The translations under genes and the position numbers were made by a program. DNA of 9,752 nt. Source: Streptosporangiaceae bacterium (GTDB taxonomy: Bacteria > Actinomycetota > Actinomycetes > Streptosporangiales > Streptosporangiaceae). Position 1 is the first letter of the stretch. Each line of letters opens with the position of its first letter. The notes below the pieces were generated by a model that was not told the DNA's origin, ran no database searches, and worked only from the letters and a program-made list of their open reading frames with translations. Positions 8,290 to 9,752 of the stretch are shown in pieces. The stretch spans positions 1 through 9,752 of the forward strand of contig JASIBJ010000068.1 in assembly GCA_030045215.1 (NCBI GenBank), in the 5' to 3' direction.

Positions 8290-9752
8290 AGCAACTCCTC
8301 GGGCACCTCAACGCACCGCGCGCGCAGCCACTCGCCGAGCGCCTTCGCCTGCGGGTCGAAGCGCGCCGCCGAGGCCACGCCCTCCCCGAGCAAGCCCTCG
8401 ATCACGAAGTTGACCGCGCGCAGGTTCGGCAGCAGGTAACGGTGCACCGGCAGCCCGATGGCCTCTGGCAGCAGCTCACGCAGCCTGTCCACGGTCAGCG
8501 TGCTCGCCAGCCACGGCCACGCCGCCGCGTCGGCGGCCCAGACGCCGACGTTGGCGTCGCCTCCCTTGTCACCGCTCCTCGCCCCGGCGACCTTTCCCAG
8601 GGGAACGAGGCGTGTCCGGCCGTCATGGCGCCCCGCGGGAGCCGCGACGGGGTCGGCCGGCTCAAGCGCACGGGTAACGGCCGGATCGGGTACCGGCACG
8701 GACGAGCCGTCCGGCAGGACGGCCACGTGCGCCACCTCGGCGCGGTCGACGTACCCGGCGGTGAATACCCCGTACGGCTGGGCGTCGCCCGGCGGGGCGG
8801 TCAGGTGGAAGCCGGGGTAGCTCGCCAGGGCGAGCTCGACGGCCGCGCCGGAGAAGGCGCGGCCGACCGGCTTCGGGTCGTCCCCGCGGACCACGCAGCG
8901 GAAGGTGGCGCTCGCCTGTTCCTCGGTCGCCGGGTCGGGCTGGTCGGTCCTGGCCAGGGTCCAGCGCGCGCCGGGCGGGAGCACAGCCGCGAGCTGATCG
9001 CGCACCAGCCCGGCCTTGGCCTCGATGTCCAGCCCGGTCAGCACGAACTCGACCTCGTTGCGGTAGCCGCCGAGGGTGTTCACCGACACCTTGAGCGCGG
9101 GCGGCGGAGGCTCGCCGGCAACGCCCGCGATCCGGACCCGGTCCGGCCCGTCCCGGCTTAGCTCGATAGTGTCGAGCCGCAGTGTGGCGTCGGGCCCGGC
9201 GTACCGCGGCCCGGCCACCTCATACAGCAGCTGCGCGGTCACGGTGCCGACCGTCACGGCGCCGCCGGTCCCGGTGTGTTTAGTGATCACGCTGGACCCG
9301 TCGGCGTAGACCTCGGCGATCGGGAAGCCGGGGTGGCGCAGGTTCGCGATCTCGGTGAAGAAGGAGTAGTTGCCGCCGGTCGCCTGCGCGCCGCACTCGA
9401 TGACATGCCCGGCGGCCATGGCGCCGGCCAGCGCGTCAAAGTCGTCAAGTTCCCAGCCGAAGTGCGCCGCCGCCGGGCCGACCACCAGCGAGGCGTCGGT
9501 GACCCGGCCGGTGACGACCACGTCCGCCCCCGCTCGCAGGCATGCGGCGATGCCCCAGCCGCCCAGGTAGGCGTTAGCGGCGACGGGCTGGCCGAAGCCC
9601 AGCTCGCCGGCCCGCGGCAGCAGGTCGTCCCCGGCCACATACCCGATCTTCGGGTCAAGGCCGATCCTTGCTGCCTGATCGCGCAGTGCCCGGGCCAAGC
9701 CCGCCGGGTTCAGCCCGCCGGCGTTGACGACGATCGCGACGCCGCTGCCGAG
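8286..9752 (-). CDS. AtuA-family (DUF1446) acyclic terpene utilization protein, 5' end cut by window
   Basis: The visible frame runs unbroken to the window edge, giving 488 residues that lack the N-terminus (roughly 100 residues, judged from family length). The TTG at 9698 is internal, because conserved residues VVNAGGLNPAG (visible 8-18) precede it. Seen (numbered from the edge): ANAYLGGWGI (59-68), VVTGRVTDASLVVGP (79-93), HVIECGAQATGGNYSFF (116-132), GYRNEVEF (229-236), and a C-terminal ferredoxin-fold-like AtuA domain with ARSGDKGGDANVGV (391-404). These match the DUF1446/AtuA family closely. AtuA is part of the citronellol/geraniol pathway in Pseudomonas; as far as I know its reaction is not established. 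Here it is first among the visible operon genes and its stop overlaps the carboxyltransferase start. A role in the same acyl-CoA pathway is inferred from this linkage. Confidence 0.9.
   Translation of the reverse strand, partial: LGSGVAIVVNAGGLNPAGLARALRDQAARIGLDPKIGYVAGDDLLPRAGELGFGQPVAANAYLGGWGIAACLRAGADVVVTGRVTDASLVVGPAAAHFGWELDDFDALAGAMAAGHVIECGAQATGGNYSFFTEIANLRHPGFPIAEVYADGSSVITKHTGTGGAVTVGTVTAQLLYEVAGPRYAGPDATLRLDTIELSRDGPDRVRIAGVAGEPPPPALKVSVNTLGGYRNEVEFVLTGLDIEAKAGLVRDQLAAVLPPGARWTLARTDQPDPATEEQASATFRCVVRGDDPKPVGRAFSGAAVELALASYPGFHLTAPPGDAQPYGVFTAGYVDRAEVAHVAVLPDGSSVPVPDPAVTRALEPADPVAAPAGRHDGRTRLVPLGKVAGARSGDKGGDANVGVWAADAAAWPWLASTLTVDRLRELLPEAIGLPVHRYLLPNLRAVNFVIEGLLGEGVASAARFDPQAKALGEWLRARCVEVPEELL
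8295..8300 (-). promoter_or_regulatory. Ribosome-binding site of the carboxyltransferase gene
   Basis: The complement reads GAGGAG with a 5-nt spacer to the GTG at 8289. It sits within the final codons of the AtuA-family gene and supports the overlapping GTGA start. Confidence 0.7.

Noticed and set aside
8121..9161. Plus-strand open frame of 346 codons opposite the AtuA-family gene.
   Set aside because: It spans the junction of two well-supported minus-strand genes, is Arg/Gly/Pro-rich, and shows no motif.
9696..9698. TTG as the start codon of the AtuA-family gene.
   Set aside because: The frame continues to the window edge and the upstream codons encode the conserved VVNAGGLNPAG segment, so the gene starts off-window.

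Overview
The window is a GC-rich stretch of coding sequence. It has GTG starts, tightly packed or overlapping genes and strong G/C preference at third codon positions. Together with the protein families present, this points to a high-GC actinobacterium (Streptomyces/Streptosporangiales-like in style). The exact taxon cannot be read from the sequence. No RNA gene, CRISPR array, insertion sequence or phage gene was seen, and no gene-free stretch exceeds about 20 bp.

Left part, plus strand (1 to 2027): the 3' portion of a large extracellular-type protein made of beta-sandwich (Ig-like) repeats. Its 5' end lies outside the window. Three tandem domains of about 103-106 residues are followed by two related TRIT-x(3)-VSP type domains. 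These flank a domain that carries the only two cysteines in the visible protein.

Right part, minus strand (9752 down to 2045): six co-directional genes that look like one operon. In transcription order they are: an AtuA-family (DUF1446) protein cut by the right edge, a carboxyltransferase (beta) subunit, a biotin carboxylase plus biotin carrier (alpha) subunit, an acyl-CoA dehydrogenase, an enoyl-CoA hydratase-fold protein, and a TetR-type regulator. Junctions are a 4-nt overlap, a 4-nt gap, a 1-nt overlap, then two 16-nt gaps.

The enzymes line up as consecutive steps of 3-methyl-branched acyl-CoA breakdown: dehydrogenation to the 2-enoyl-CoA, biotin-dependent gamma-carboxylation, then hydration of the glutaconyl-CoA product. 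Two known pathways share this logic. One is leucine/isovalerate degradation (Liu, 3-methylcrotonyl-CoA carboxylase). The other is acyclic terpene (citronellol/geraniol) degradation (Atu, geranyl-CoA carboxylase). The AtuA-family gene, and a glycine in the carboxyltransferase where I recall 3-methylcrotonyl-CoA carboxylases having phenylalanine, favour an Atu-like pathway acting on a substrate larger than C5. The true substrate is not proven. The TetR gene sits at the promoter-distal end of the operon, so the operon promoter and operator are probably beyond the right edge.
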